A stretch of DNA of 64,000 bases from Alkalibacillus haloalkaliphilus (GTDB lineage: Bacteria; Bacillota; Bacilli; Bacillales; Alkalibacillaceae). Shown piece by piece: positions 9,625 through 16,164 of this stretch; position 1 is the first letter of the stretch, and each line of letters starts with the position of its first letter. Location: contig NZ_BJYA01000013.1 of the NCBI RefSeq assembly GCF_007991275.1, forward strand, positions 62,001 through 126,000. Reading direction: 5' to 3'. Both the position numbers and the translations under genes were made by a program. Under the pieces are notes generated by a model. The model was not told the origin of the DNA and did not search any database. It saw only the letters and a program-made list of their open reading frames with translations.

Positions 9625-9975
9625 TTAATTCAAATATCGTCTTACTTCTGTAAGGTCACTCGTTTTTAAGACAACTCCTTCATGCCCAAACAATAAAAAT
9701 GTAGGATACTCATCAATGTTAAAAACCTTTGTATAACTTTTATTTTGGTCATCCCATACATAAGAGGTTGTCATAACACGTTTCAAATCCATCTGCTCGA
9801 ATTCAGATACAACGCTATTATTAATTTTACTAATTTGATGTTCGTCACTTACTACAATCGTTAAATTATAATCGAACATAGGAGTCGCTGGCTGATGTTC
9901 CTGAACTAGTTTTTCTTCATCGTAATGATCACATCCACTGAAGACTAAAACTAGTAAAATTAATAATAGTTTCAT
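9625..9975 (-). CDS. Lipoprotein with thioredoxin-like C-terminus lacking CxxC
   Basis: 116 residues. A short signal peptide ends in the lipobox VFSGC, so the mature protein starts at Cys15 and is lipid-anchored outside the membrane. The rest looks like the second half of a thioredoxin fold: LTIVVSDEH strand, then VFNIDEYPTFLLFGHEGVVL with the cis-Pro TyrProThr turn, and a final helix. No CxxC is seen, so it is not a classical redox protein. GGAGGAACGAT is the ribosome site. It lies downstream of the secreted peptide gene on the same strand, beyond a terminator. Confidence 0.75.
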   Translation of the reverse strand: MKLLLILLVLVFSGCDHYDEEKLVQEHQPATPMFDYNLTIVVSDEHQISKINNSVVSEFEQMDLKRVMTTSYVWDDQNKSYTKVFNIDEYPTFLLFGHEGVVLKTSDLTEVRRYLN

Positions 9976-10009
9976 ATCGTTCCTCCACTCTCGGTTTCTT
10001 GATGTCTTA

Positions 10010-10053
10010 AAAAAATGGGGGACATCCTCCTTAATGCCGAGTTAAGGAGGATG
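10010..10053 (-). terminator. Terminator after the secreted peptide gene
   Basis: A perfect 12-bp stem (CATCCTCCTTAA with TTAAGGAGGATG at 10023-10053) is followed on the minus strand by TCCCCCATTTTTTT. It probably ends the peptide transcript, with read-through possible into the lipoprotein gene. Confidence 0.65.
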
Positions 10054-10073
10054 CGGCTGAGGTGAAACCATTA

Positions 10074-10201
10074 CAAGAGCGTGATCTTGTATTCTCTTTT
10101 AAAAAATCATTCGTTCATCAATAAAGTGATTGCCCTTAATCTATTAGATGATTATAGGGTACAGGGACTTATTACGAGCCATACTGGGTTCAGTATGTAT
10201 G
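10074..10201 (-). other. Two further hairpins in the 3' region of the peptide gene
   Basis: Minus-strand perfect inverted repeats: CATACTG-AACC-CAGTATG (10184-10201), just after the peptide stop, and ACAAGA-TCACGC-TCTTGT (10074-10091). With the terminator this makes three hairpins in 150 bases and no other gene. Confidence 0.5.
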
Positions 10202-10207
10202 ACTCAA

Positions 10208-10330
10208 TTAGTGTAAATCAGGTAAGTCTAAAACAGTAATTGGGTCATTGTTGTCTTCTACTGCTGTTTCAGTTGGGGTAAGACCGAAAATAGCACCTAG
10301 AAGAATAGTTAATACTAATAACTTTTTCAT
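10208..10330 (-). CDS. Secreted signalling peptide precursor, PapR-like (40 aa)
   Basis: A 40-codon gene. GGGAGGTG lies 7 bases before the ATG at 10328-10330, and the stop is at 10208-10210. The N-terminus MKKLLVLTILLGAIFG is a clear Sec signal peptide, with likely cleavage near ETA-VE. The remaining tail is acidic and ends in ITVLDLPDLH. B. cereus-group PapR is a 48-residue precursor with the same layout, whose active C-terminus contains ADLPFEF; the shared DLP is notable. The gene is divergent from a PlcR-like HTH-TPR regulator and shares its control region. I infer an exported pro-peptide whose C-terminal piece is re-imported and binds that regulator. The gene itself is well supported; the signalling role is inference. 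Confidence 0.75.
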   Translation of the reverse strand: MKKLLVLTILLGAIFGLTPTETAVEDNNDPITVLDLPDLH

Positions 10331-10358
10331 CTTTTTACACCTCCCTCAGTCAATCTAT

Positions 10359-10391
10359 GTACATTATGTACTCTGCCAAGGGATTTGTAAA
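10359..10391 (-). promoter_or_regulatory. Promoter of peptide gene with palindrome over the -10
   Basis: Minus strand: TTTACA (10386-10391), 17-base spacer, CATAAT (10363-10368). The -10 lies inside a perfect inverted repeat GTACAT-T-ATGTAC (10359-10371), an operator-like site. Confidence 0.5.
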
Positions 10392-10414
10392 AACGCTTAA
10401 AACCTGACTATAAT
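10385..10414 (+). promoter_or_regulatory. Promoter of the PlcR-like regulator gene
   Basis: TTGTAA (10385-10390), 18-base spacer, TATAAT (10409-10414). Its -35 overlaps the -35 of the divergent peptide promoter, so only one polymerase is likely to occupy the site at a time. Confidence 0.5.
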
Positions 10415-10471
10415 GGTTTTAAAGGATTCTATACATAATATTTGCTCATTTGCATGCTTTTTTAAAAAAAA

Positions 10472-10487
10472 TATGCGTTTATGCATA
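10472..10487. promoter_or_regulatory. PlcR-box-like palindrome upstream of the regulator
   Basis: TATGCGTTTATGCATA. The published PlcR box is TATGnAnnnnTnCATA, and 9 of its 10 fixed positions match (G instead of A at position 6). It lies 16 bases before the regulator ATG, just upstream of its ribosome site. Confidence 0.55.
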
Positions 10488-10503
10488 TAAAGGGAGAGAA
10501 CTT

Positions 10504-11385
10504 ATGAATTTAACTGTTGGAGAGAAAATTAAAGACCTACGTAAACGGTTAAATATTTCACAAGCAGGCCTAGCAAACGGGGTTTGTTCACAATCTGAAC
10601 TGAGTAGAATTGAGAGAGATCAGCACCAACCATCATATATGACTTTAAAAGGTATTGCTGATAAATTAGGTGTAAACATCACTCATTTTCTATCAGATAC
10701 AAATAGCGAACGTGAAGACTATATGCAAGAAGTTTGGAAACAACTTGATAAAGCTAGACGAGACAGAGACTATGAAACTATCGAAGATATAATAAAAGTC
10801 GAACAAAATAACCCTTCTTTTCAGTCTCAACAAGCCAGAAGAAATTTAATGTGGCACAAATCCATGGTTCAATATCACTTATATAATGATTTTGAATTAG
10901 CGATGAGTACATTGAAAGACTGTTTATCACTTTCATCTTTCGACCGATTCTCTGCTGAAATTAATATTCAAGTTCTTTGTAGTTTAGGTATAATGTCTAG
11001 GAATGAAGGTTTACTTTATGAAGCAAAAAGTTACCATGAACAAGCTTATGATTTAATAAACGAAATTACTAATTTAAATGATAAAAGAATTATTGCCAAA
11101 GTAAGGTATAACTTAGCCAAAGTGTATACGGACCTTAACGAAATAGAAAAATCTTTAAAAGTGTGTCACCAAGGTCTTTCATATTGTCGTGAATACGAAG
11201 ATTTATACACGTTTGCAGAATTTCACTACCAAATTGGCAGAAATTTGTTAAAGAAGGGCCACGTTGAACTTGGAATTGAATATTGGAAAAAAGCAAAATT
11301 CCTGTTTGAACTTGAAGGCAAAGAAAACCTTTCTAACATCATTGAACATGACATTCAATCTTTCCAAGAACACGAATCTGTATAA
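10504..11385 (+). CDS. PlcR-like HTH-TPR peptide-responsive regulator (RRNPP)
   Basis: 293 residues from the ATG at 10504, with AAAGGGAGAGAA upstream; an 18-codon extension without a ribosome site is rejected. Residues ~6-60 form an XRE-type helix-turn-helix (KIKDLRKRLNISQAGLA, CSQSELSRIERDQHQPS). The rest is a helical array of TPR-like repeats, for example NEGLLYEAKSYHEQAYDLI and ARRNLMWHKSMVQYHLYND. Length and domain order match PlcR and NprR relatives, which bind a re-imported peptide in the TPR groove. The divergent secreted peptide and the PlcR-like box upstream support this class. Target genes are unknown. Confidence 0.85.
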   Translation: MNLTVGEKIKDLRKRLNISQAGLANGVCSQSELSRIERDQHQPSYMTLKGIADKLGVNITHFLSDTNSEREDYMQEVWKQLDKARRDRDYETIEDIIKVEQNNPSFQSQQARRNLMWHKSMVQYHLYNDFELAMSTLKDCLSLSSFDRFSAEINIQVLCSLGIMSRNEGLLYEAKSYHEQAYDLINEITNLNDKRIIAKVRYNLAKVYTDLNEIEKSLKVCHQGLSYCREYEDLYTFAEFHYQIGRNLLKKGHVELGIEYWKKAKFLFELEGKENLSNIIEHDIQSFQEHESV

Positions 11386-11414
11386 AAGCAACGGGATACC
11401 CCCCGTTGCTTTTT
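11386..11414 (+). terminator. Terminator of the PlcR-like regulator
   Basis: Stem AAGCAACGGG with CCCGTTGCTT followed by TTT, directly after the stop codon. Confidence 0.85.
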
Positions 11415-11440
11415 ATATAATCAATAAGTATCATAACACT

Positions 11441-11492
11441 TTTCAGACTAAAAGTTTAGTATTATTTTAAAATTAAGACTTTTAAACTGAAA
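11441..11492 (-). terminator. Inverted repeat after the Rgg-like gene
   Basis: Arms 11441-11455 and 11478-11492 pair in 14 of 15 positions (TTTCAGTTTAAAAGT on the minus strand). It lies 13 bases after the stop. No clear T-run, so termination is a guess. Confidence 0.4.
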
Positions 11493-11504
11493 CTATACTA
11501 CTAC

Positions 11505-12386
11505 TTAGCGGTACTTTAGCATTAAGTTTAAATATCGTTCGGCATCTTTTGCTAAATGTGGAGCTTGTAAGTCTTTGAATACCTCTATCGCCCTATCCAC
11601 CATTTCTAATCCAGCTTCCCGATTACCTTTCTTCACTTCGTACATTCCTTTTAACTGCATAATGTTTGTTTTTAATAATAGATCTGTTTCTAGACAATTC
11701 CCCTCTACGATTTCAAAAAAGTATTGAATGGATTGTTCGTTAACTAGTTTTTTAGGTTGGTTTACTGGACCTATTAAGTAAATAATCGTATTCAGCAAAA
11801 TGTTGTTCACTGTTTCTCTTATTTTCGGCAATCCTTGATATTGTTTACTTTTCTTATATGCTGTTTTAGAAAGTGTTTCGATCATTTTCTCATCGAGGAC
11901 GAGAATGGTTTTACTGTAAAGTCTCAGTTCGTACAATGTCCAAACTTCAACATTAAATAAGTAATCAATTAACACTTTTAGTCCATCACGTTCATCATCG
12001 ATCATTTTGTCTCTAATAATATTTTCATAGATTTTTAGTATGACAGCCTGACATCGGTATGGCTTCACTTTATACTTTTCCCATAGAGCCATTTGTTCAT
12101 CATGCATTTTTTGTAGATTTTGAAGATCTCTTTTTAAGTAATACTCATGAGCTCGGTTGAAAAAAGCTTCTAACTCTGAAGGTTGATTATTGTTATGGAA
12201 AAACAAAAATTCTTCGAAGGTCACTTTCAAACGATCTAATAAAGCGTGTATGTGCTGGATTGAAATCTCGGATTCGCCTCTTTCAAATTTTGATAAAAAC
12301 GATACAGAAACGATTCCTTCTGATACTTCTTTCAGTGTATACCCTTTATTTTCCCTTATTTCGCGAAACGTTTGGCCGTAGTTCAT
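11505..12386 (-). CDS. Rgg/GadR/MutR-type HTH-TPR transcriptional regulator
   Basis: 293 residues. N-terminal XRE helix-turn-helix (TFREIRENKGYTLKEVSEG, SVSFLSKFERGESEIS) followed by an all-helical C-terminal domain typical of Rgg regulators. These bind short hydrophobic peptides or act without one. GGAG lies 8 bases before the ATG. The gene converges with the PlcR-like regulator and diverges from the amidohydrolase gene. No SHP-like or other small peptide frame with a ribosome site was seen in its two flanking gaps, so its ligand, if any, is not evident here. Confidence 0.85.
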   Translation of the reverse strand: MNYGQTFREIRENKGYTLKEVSEGIVSVSFLSKFERGESEISIQHIHALLDRLKVTFEEFLFFHNNNQPSELEAFFNRAHEYYLKRDLQNLQKMHDEQMALWEKYKVKPYRCQAVILKIYENIIRDKMIDDERDGLKVLIDYLFNVEVWTLYELRLYSKTILVLDEKMIETLSKTAYKKSKQYQGLPKIRETVNNILLNTIIYLIGPVNQPKKLVNEQSIQYFFEIVEGNCLETDLLLKTNIMQLKGMYEVKKGNREAGLEMVDRAIEVFKDLQAPHLAKDAERYLNLMLKYR

Positions 12387-12471
12387 TTTTTCACTCCTAA
12401 TTCCACTATATGAAAATTATAACATTCCTCTTTTTTATTATATTTACAATAAAGAAAAAGGGGGAATGTGT

Positions 12472-13836
12472 TTGACTCAACATTACGTTATTCGAGGAGC
12501 AGAAGTTTTAGACTTTGATATTGGTGATTTTAGTCGTCAAGACCTTGAGATTAAAGATGATAAGATCAAAACAATTTTAGAACCAGAGAAGCCTGTTAGC
12601 GGTGTAGAAAGTATTAATTTCCAAGGACATTACATAATACCGGGTTTAATTGATATGCATGTTCATATTAAAGAAGGCTATGCGCCGTACTTTGTTGCTG
12701 CTGGTGTGACGATTGTTCGCAATACTGGAGGCAATGTACACGAATTAGACGCACTAATTCAAGCGAGTAATGACGCACCTACACCTCATGTTTATTCAAC
12801 TGACCGGATCATTGATGGTACTCCTGGCTTATGGGGTGACACAAGTCCTTGGAATCTTAATGTTACTAACGAGGAAGAAGTGACACGTGAGGTTGAGAGA
12901 CAAGCAAAGGCAGGGGCTAAATTTATTAAAATATATGGTAGACTGCCTGAACAGTTAGTGGCACACGCTGTGAAAGAAGCGAGAAAATATAACCTCGACG
13001 TTAGCTGTGACTTGCTTCACTCTAAAGATGTAGATGCCCTCACAGCAGCAAAACTAGGTGTCAAATGGTTCGAACATGCTTCTGGGATCATTCAATCCAT
13101 TTATCCAAACTGGTCAATGAGCGCTGAGCAATCCAGCTGGGACCTTATTCCTTTTGACCAACCTGATGAAGAAGCGATTCGTCGCGTATGTGAAAAGCTA
13201 TTAAAATATGACGCCATACTATGTCCAACTATGACTCTTTTTGACCAAATGAGAGGTTATCCTAACTATTGGAAACCGGAGCATACTTTAATACAAGCAA
13301 TCGAAACCAACTCAAACTTGATGAATCAATGGCAAGCGATTAGTCAACATGAAGAAGCCCTTCAACCTTTAGCAATTCAAAGCAAAATGAATCAAAGAAT
13401 CGCAAAGGTATATGCAGACTTAGGCGGAAAAGTCGTCGCAGGTACAGACACACCTGCAGGCATTTACACGTGGCCCGGATTAGCTTTACATCGTGAACTA
13501 GAGTTATTTGTGGAAAATGGCTTTTCTCCCCTCCAAGCATTACGCGCTGCAACGGTTGATGCTGCTGAATCAATTGGATTAAGTCATATTGGGTCAATTC
13601 AACCTGATAACCAAGCAGACCTAGTGATTTTAAAAGCGAATCCGCTAGAAGATATTAAACATACAAAAAACATTCATCATGTCATCAAAGGTGGGCATTT
13701 GTATTCGCAACATGAAGTTTTAAACGAGATTCCCGATGACGAAGAAGTTTTAACAAATCTTAGAAGGTTCATAAACCGCTTCAATGAAGAAGTTAACGAA
13801 GATTGGTATGAGGACATGATCAAAGAATTCAGTTAG
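12472..13836 (+). CDS. Amidohydrolase-superfamily metal-dependent hydrolase
   Basis: 454 residues from the TTG at 12472. An ATG two codons upstream is only 2 bases from AAGGGGG, so the TTG fits the ribosome site better. The metal-binding strand-1 motif HxH is in IDMHVHIKEG. Further ligand candidates are the Lys in KFIKIYGRL, His in KWFEHASGI, and Asp in VVAGTDTPAG. The last 60 residues complete the small beta domain (NQADLVILKANPLED). The pattern fits the imidazolonepropionase/prolidase-like branch. The substrate is not predictable; peptidase or cyclic amide hydrolase are possible. Confidence 0.85.
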   Translation: MTQHYVIRGAEVLDFDIGDFSRQDLEIKDDKIKTILEPEKPVSGVESINFQGHYIIPGLIDMHVHIKEGYAPYFVAAGVTIVRNTGGNVHELDALIQASNDAPTPHVYSTDRIIDGTPGLWGDTSPWNLNVTNEEEVTREVERQAKAGAKFIKIYGRLPEQLVAHAVKEARKYNLDVSCDLLHSKDVDALTAAKLGVKWFEHASGIIQSIYPNWSMSAEQSSWDLIPFDQPDEEAIRRVCEKLLKYDAILCPTMTLFDQMRGYPNYWKPEHTLIQAIETNSNLMNQWQAISQHEEALQPLAIQSKMNQRIAKVYADLGGKVVAGTDTPAGIYTWPGLALHRELELFVENGFSPLQALRAATVDAAESIGLSHIGSIQPDNQADLVILKANPLEDIKHTKNIHHVIKGGHLYSQHEVLNEIPDDEEVLTNLRRFINRFNEEVNEDWYEDMIKEFS

Positions 13837-13841
13837 AAAAT

Positions 13842-13871
13842 GGAGCACACTCCTTTTATGGAATGTGCTCC
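13842..13871. terminator. Bidirectional terminator
   Basis: GGAGCACACTCC paired with GGAATGTGCTCC across a short loop, with T-runs on both strands, between the amidohydrolase (+) and RDD (-) genes. Confidence 0.8.
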
Positions 13872-13876
13872 AACTT

Positions 13877-14290
13877 TTATGCTTTACCGACATACGTGCC
13901 ACCTATTAAGTCATGGATTGCTCTTTTATCTTCTCTGAATACAACCATGAAAATACTAACAATTAAAGAGACTCCAAATGTCACAATACCAACTATGTGA
14001 AAACCGACTACTTCTCGTAACAAGGTGTTAGTTAACGTTACGTCATCGCCATCTGTTCTTTTCATCTTTATTTTACATATACGTTTTCCAATCACATACC
14101 CAGACCAAAGGACAGGTGTAATGACTAAATATAATATATAAATAGCATCCCAAGTAATCCCATTTCTCCAATCGATCGAGAAGTTACCCGTTACTATGAA
14201 AAATATAAGCGCAATTGATAACGTTAATATATTAAAATCTAAAATACGAGCAATTAATCTTTCTAGAAAACTAGAATAAGTATGTCTCAA
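13877..14290 (-). CDS. RDD family membrane protein
   Basis: 137 residues from a TTG at 14288-14290 preceded by AAAGGTGTG; the open frame upstream would overlap the preceding gene and lacks a site. The RDD signature is in FLERLIARILDFNILTL. About three membrane segments follow (LTLSIALIFFIVTG, IYILYLVITPVLWSGYVIG, VGFHIVGIVTFGVSLIV), and it ends REDKRAIHDLIGGTYV, also typical. RDD proteins include Na+/H+ antiporter-like members in halophiles, but most are uncharacterised. Co-oriented with the TraB/GumN gene (25-base gap). Confidence 0.8.
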   Translation of the reverse strand: MRHTYSSFLERLIARILDFNILTLSIALIFFIVTGNFSIDWRNGITWDAIYILYLVITPVLWSGYVIGKRICKIKMKRTDGDDVTLTNTLLREVVGFHIVGIVTFGVSLIVSIFMVVFREDKRAIHDLIGGTYVGKA

Positions 14291-14315
14291 AGCTGTCTCA
14301 CACCTTTCCTTAATT

Positions 14316-15254
14316 TTACCTGCGTTCGATCTCGTAACCTTTTTCCTCAAGTAATTCGAGAATATTATCAGGTCCGAAGAAATGTAAATAGCCTGCAGCA
14401 ACCATGATGGTATCCTCTTCATGATTGTGAACGACTTCATCAATCTTTTCTGCCATTTGTATGTCACGATTGAAAAACATCTCTTCTATATGTATTTCCT
14501 CAATTCCAGGGGACTCAGCATCTTTACTGACTTCTCGAGAAGTATCTACAAGTGACTCTTCCCCTGCACGCCAAGCGGTAATTTCTGTCTCCACATGGGT
14601 TTCGGCTTCTGAATAGGGTTTATTTAACACTTGTTCCAACATATAAACCTGATAAACCATGTCACGGTCCCGTACGTTTTGAAGATTTGTTTCTAGATCT
14701 TCTAGTGGCATACCCTCAGAGTTGTCAAGCATACGGTCATAAAGATACTCTTCTACTGATTGTTCCGATGTATAATCTGAGATCACACTTAACAAATATG
14801 ACTCATATAAACTTTGAATACGCCATGGTTTCATTGCATTCAAGAGGTAAAATGGTACATTTAGTTCACTTTCAATCTTTCTAACATCATCCATTTGTTC
14901 ATCTGATAAATAGTCCGATAACTGATGTCCGCTTGGCAGTTGAGTATATGAGTCTCTGATTTCGTTGTATTCTAGACGTATTTCATCATTAGACTCATTA
15001 TACTCACTCAACAACAGCTCTGTTTCATCCATAGCATTTTCTATTTCATCTCTCATCGGATACATATCTTCATGACCTGCATGCAATGTCCCTAAAAAAT
15101 AAATCGTCTTATCATTGTGCTCCGCTTCCCAAAAGAAGGCTTCACTCTTCTCAGGTATTTCAACATCCTCGACAGTTAATTCTTCATCACAGCCGATTAA
15201 AATTAATGCTATTAAACTTAAAATAGTTAGTTTCAGCAACCTTTTATAAGACAC
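14316..15254 (-). CDS. TraB/GumN family lipoprotein
   Basis: 312 residues. Signal peptide with lipobox LILIGC. The mature part begins with the family signature TIYFLGTLHAGHEDMYPM and later has PWRIQSLYESYLL. Near the C-terminus, TIMVAAGYLHFFGPDNILELL is the matching second signature. These proteins share the EreA/ChaN fold and conserved His/Glu residues suggestive of metal-dependent hydrolysis, but the substrate is unknown. The protein is very acidic, fitting a halotolerant host. Likely operon with the RDD gene. Confidence 0.85.
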   Translation of the reverse strand: MSYKRLLKLTILSLIALILIGCDEELTVEDVEIPEKSEAFFWEAEHNDKTIYFLGTLHAGHEDMYPMRDEIENAMDETELLLSEYNESNDEIRLEYNEIRDSYTQLPSGHQLSDYLSDEQMDDVRKIESELNVPFYLLNAMKPWRIQSLYESYLLSVISDYTSEQSVEEYLYDRMLDNSEGMPLEDLETNLQNVRDRDMVYQVYMLEQVLNKPYSEAETHVETEITAWRAGEESLVDTSREVSKDAESPGIEEIHIEEMFFNRDIQMAEKIDEVVHNHEEDTIMVAAGYLHFFGPDNILELLEEKGYEIERR

Positions 15255-15353
15255 GCCTCTCTCCTACCTTTTTAAAATTATAGTACTATTTTAACATATT
15301 TTACTATTATTTAACTGAAATGATAGTATTATAGTTAGCTAGGAGGTATGAAA

Positions 15354-16022
15354 ATGAAACGTATAGCAGTATCCCATAGTGGTGGTAAGGATTCAATGTT
15401 AGCTCTGCATCGGATTATGCAGCGAGATGATGTTTTTGTTGATCGTCTCATAACGACAGTTAACGAAGCGTACAACCGTACAAGTGTGCACGGCAACCGT
15501 GAGGAACTTTTAGAAATGCAGGCGGAAGCTTTAAACCTTCCGTTACAGAAAATCTATTTACCTGAATCACCATCTAATGAACAGTACAACGAAGCGATGG
15601 TTAATGCATTCAAAGAAGCTGAAGCAGATGGGATTACCCACATTGTATACGGTGACATCAATTTAGCTGATGTGAAAGCTTTTCGAGAGCAACAGTTAGA
15701 AGGCATGGACTTAGAAGCTATTTTTCCGCTATGGCTAGAGTCTACTAATGAGTTGATCGATGAATTTTTACAGTTACGTTATCAGACATTGATCACGACG
15801 ATTGATCCGTCACGTGTTCCAGCTAAGTTTTTAGGTGCGTTTTTAGATCGTGAAACTATAAATGCGTTACCTGATGAAGTAGACATATGCGGGGAAAATG
15901 GTGAATTTCACACCTTTGTTGTCGATGGTCCTTTATTTAAAAAGCCTCTTCAAGTGAAGCTAGGTGACGAAGTGGTAGAAGGAGACTTTTATACTTATCG
16001 AGATGTCGTTCGAGATCCGTAA
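15354..16022 (+). CDS. PP-loop ATPase, diphthine-ammonia ligase-like family
   Basis: 222 residues from the ATG at 15354, 7 bases after AGGAGG; an ATG at 15348 is too close. The PP-loop SHSGGKDSMLAL is at the N-terminus. The segment IVYGDINLADVKAFREQQL and the C-terminal CGENGEFHTFV are characteristic of the Dph6/MJ0570-related family, which adenylates a carboxylate. Bacteria lack diphthamide, so the substrate here is unknown; some bacterial members are linked to cobalamin or thiolation chemistry. Confidence 0.85.
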   Translation: MKRIAVSHSGGKDSMLALHRIMQRDDVFVDRLITTVNEAYNRTSVHGNREELLEMQAEALNLPLQKIYLPESPSNEQYNEAMVNAFKEAEADGITHIVYGDINLADVKAFREQQLEGMDLEAIFPLWLESTNELIDEFLQLRYQTLITTIDPSRVPAKFLGAFLDRETINALPDEVDICGENGEFHTFVVDGPLFKKPLQVKLGDEVVEGDFYTYRDVVRDP

Positions 16023-16030
16023 TTCGGCGT

Positions 16031-16140
16031 TCGCCGGATTATGGGGTCTTTTCGCCGGAATATTACTCCCGTTCGCCGGAAAAATAAATTTTTCGCCGGA
16101 TTATTTTAATTTTCGCCGGAATATCGAAAAAATCGCCGGA
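16031..16140. repeat. 20-21 bp-period array, core TCGCCGGA
   Basis: Six exact copies of TCGCCGGA begin at 16031, 16052, 16073, 16093, 16113 and 16133, with AT-rich spacers that differ from each other. It occupies the gap between two convergent genes. A seventh core, inverted, is at 16151-16157. Confidence 0.9.
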
Positions 16141-16159
16141 TTCCATCCACCCGGCGATT
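16125..16159 (-). terminator. Terminator built from the last array core and its inverted copy
   Basis: Minus strand: AATCGCCGG (16159-16151), 11-base loop, CCGGCGATT (16139-16131), then TTTTT. It ends the flavin oxidoreductase gene. Confidence 0.8.
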
Positions 16160-16164
16160 CTCCA

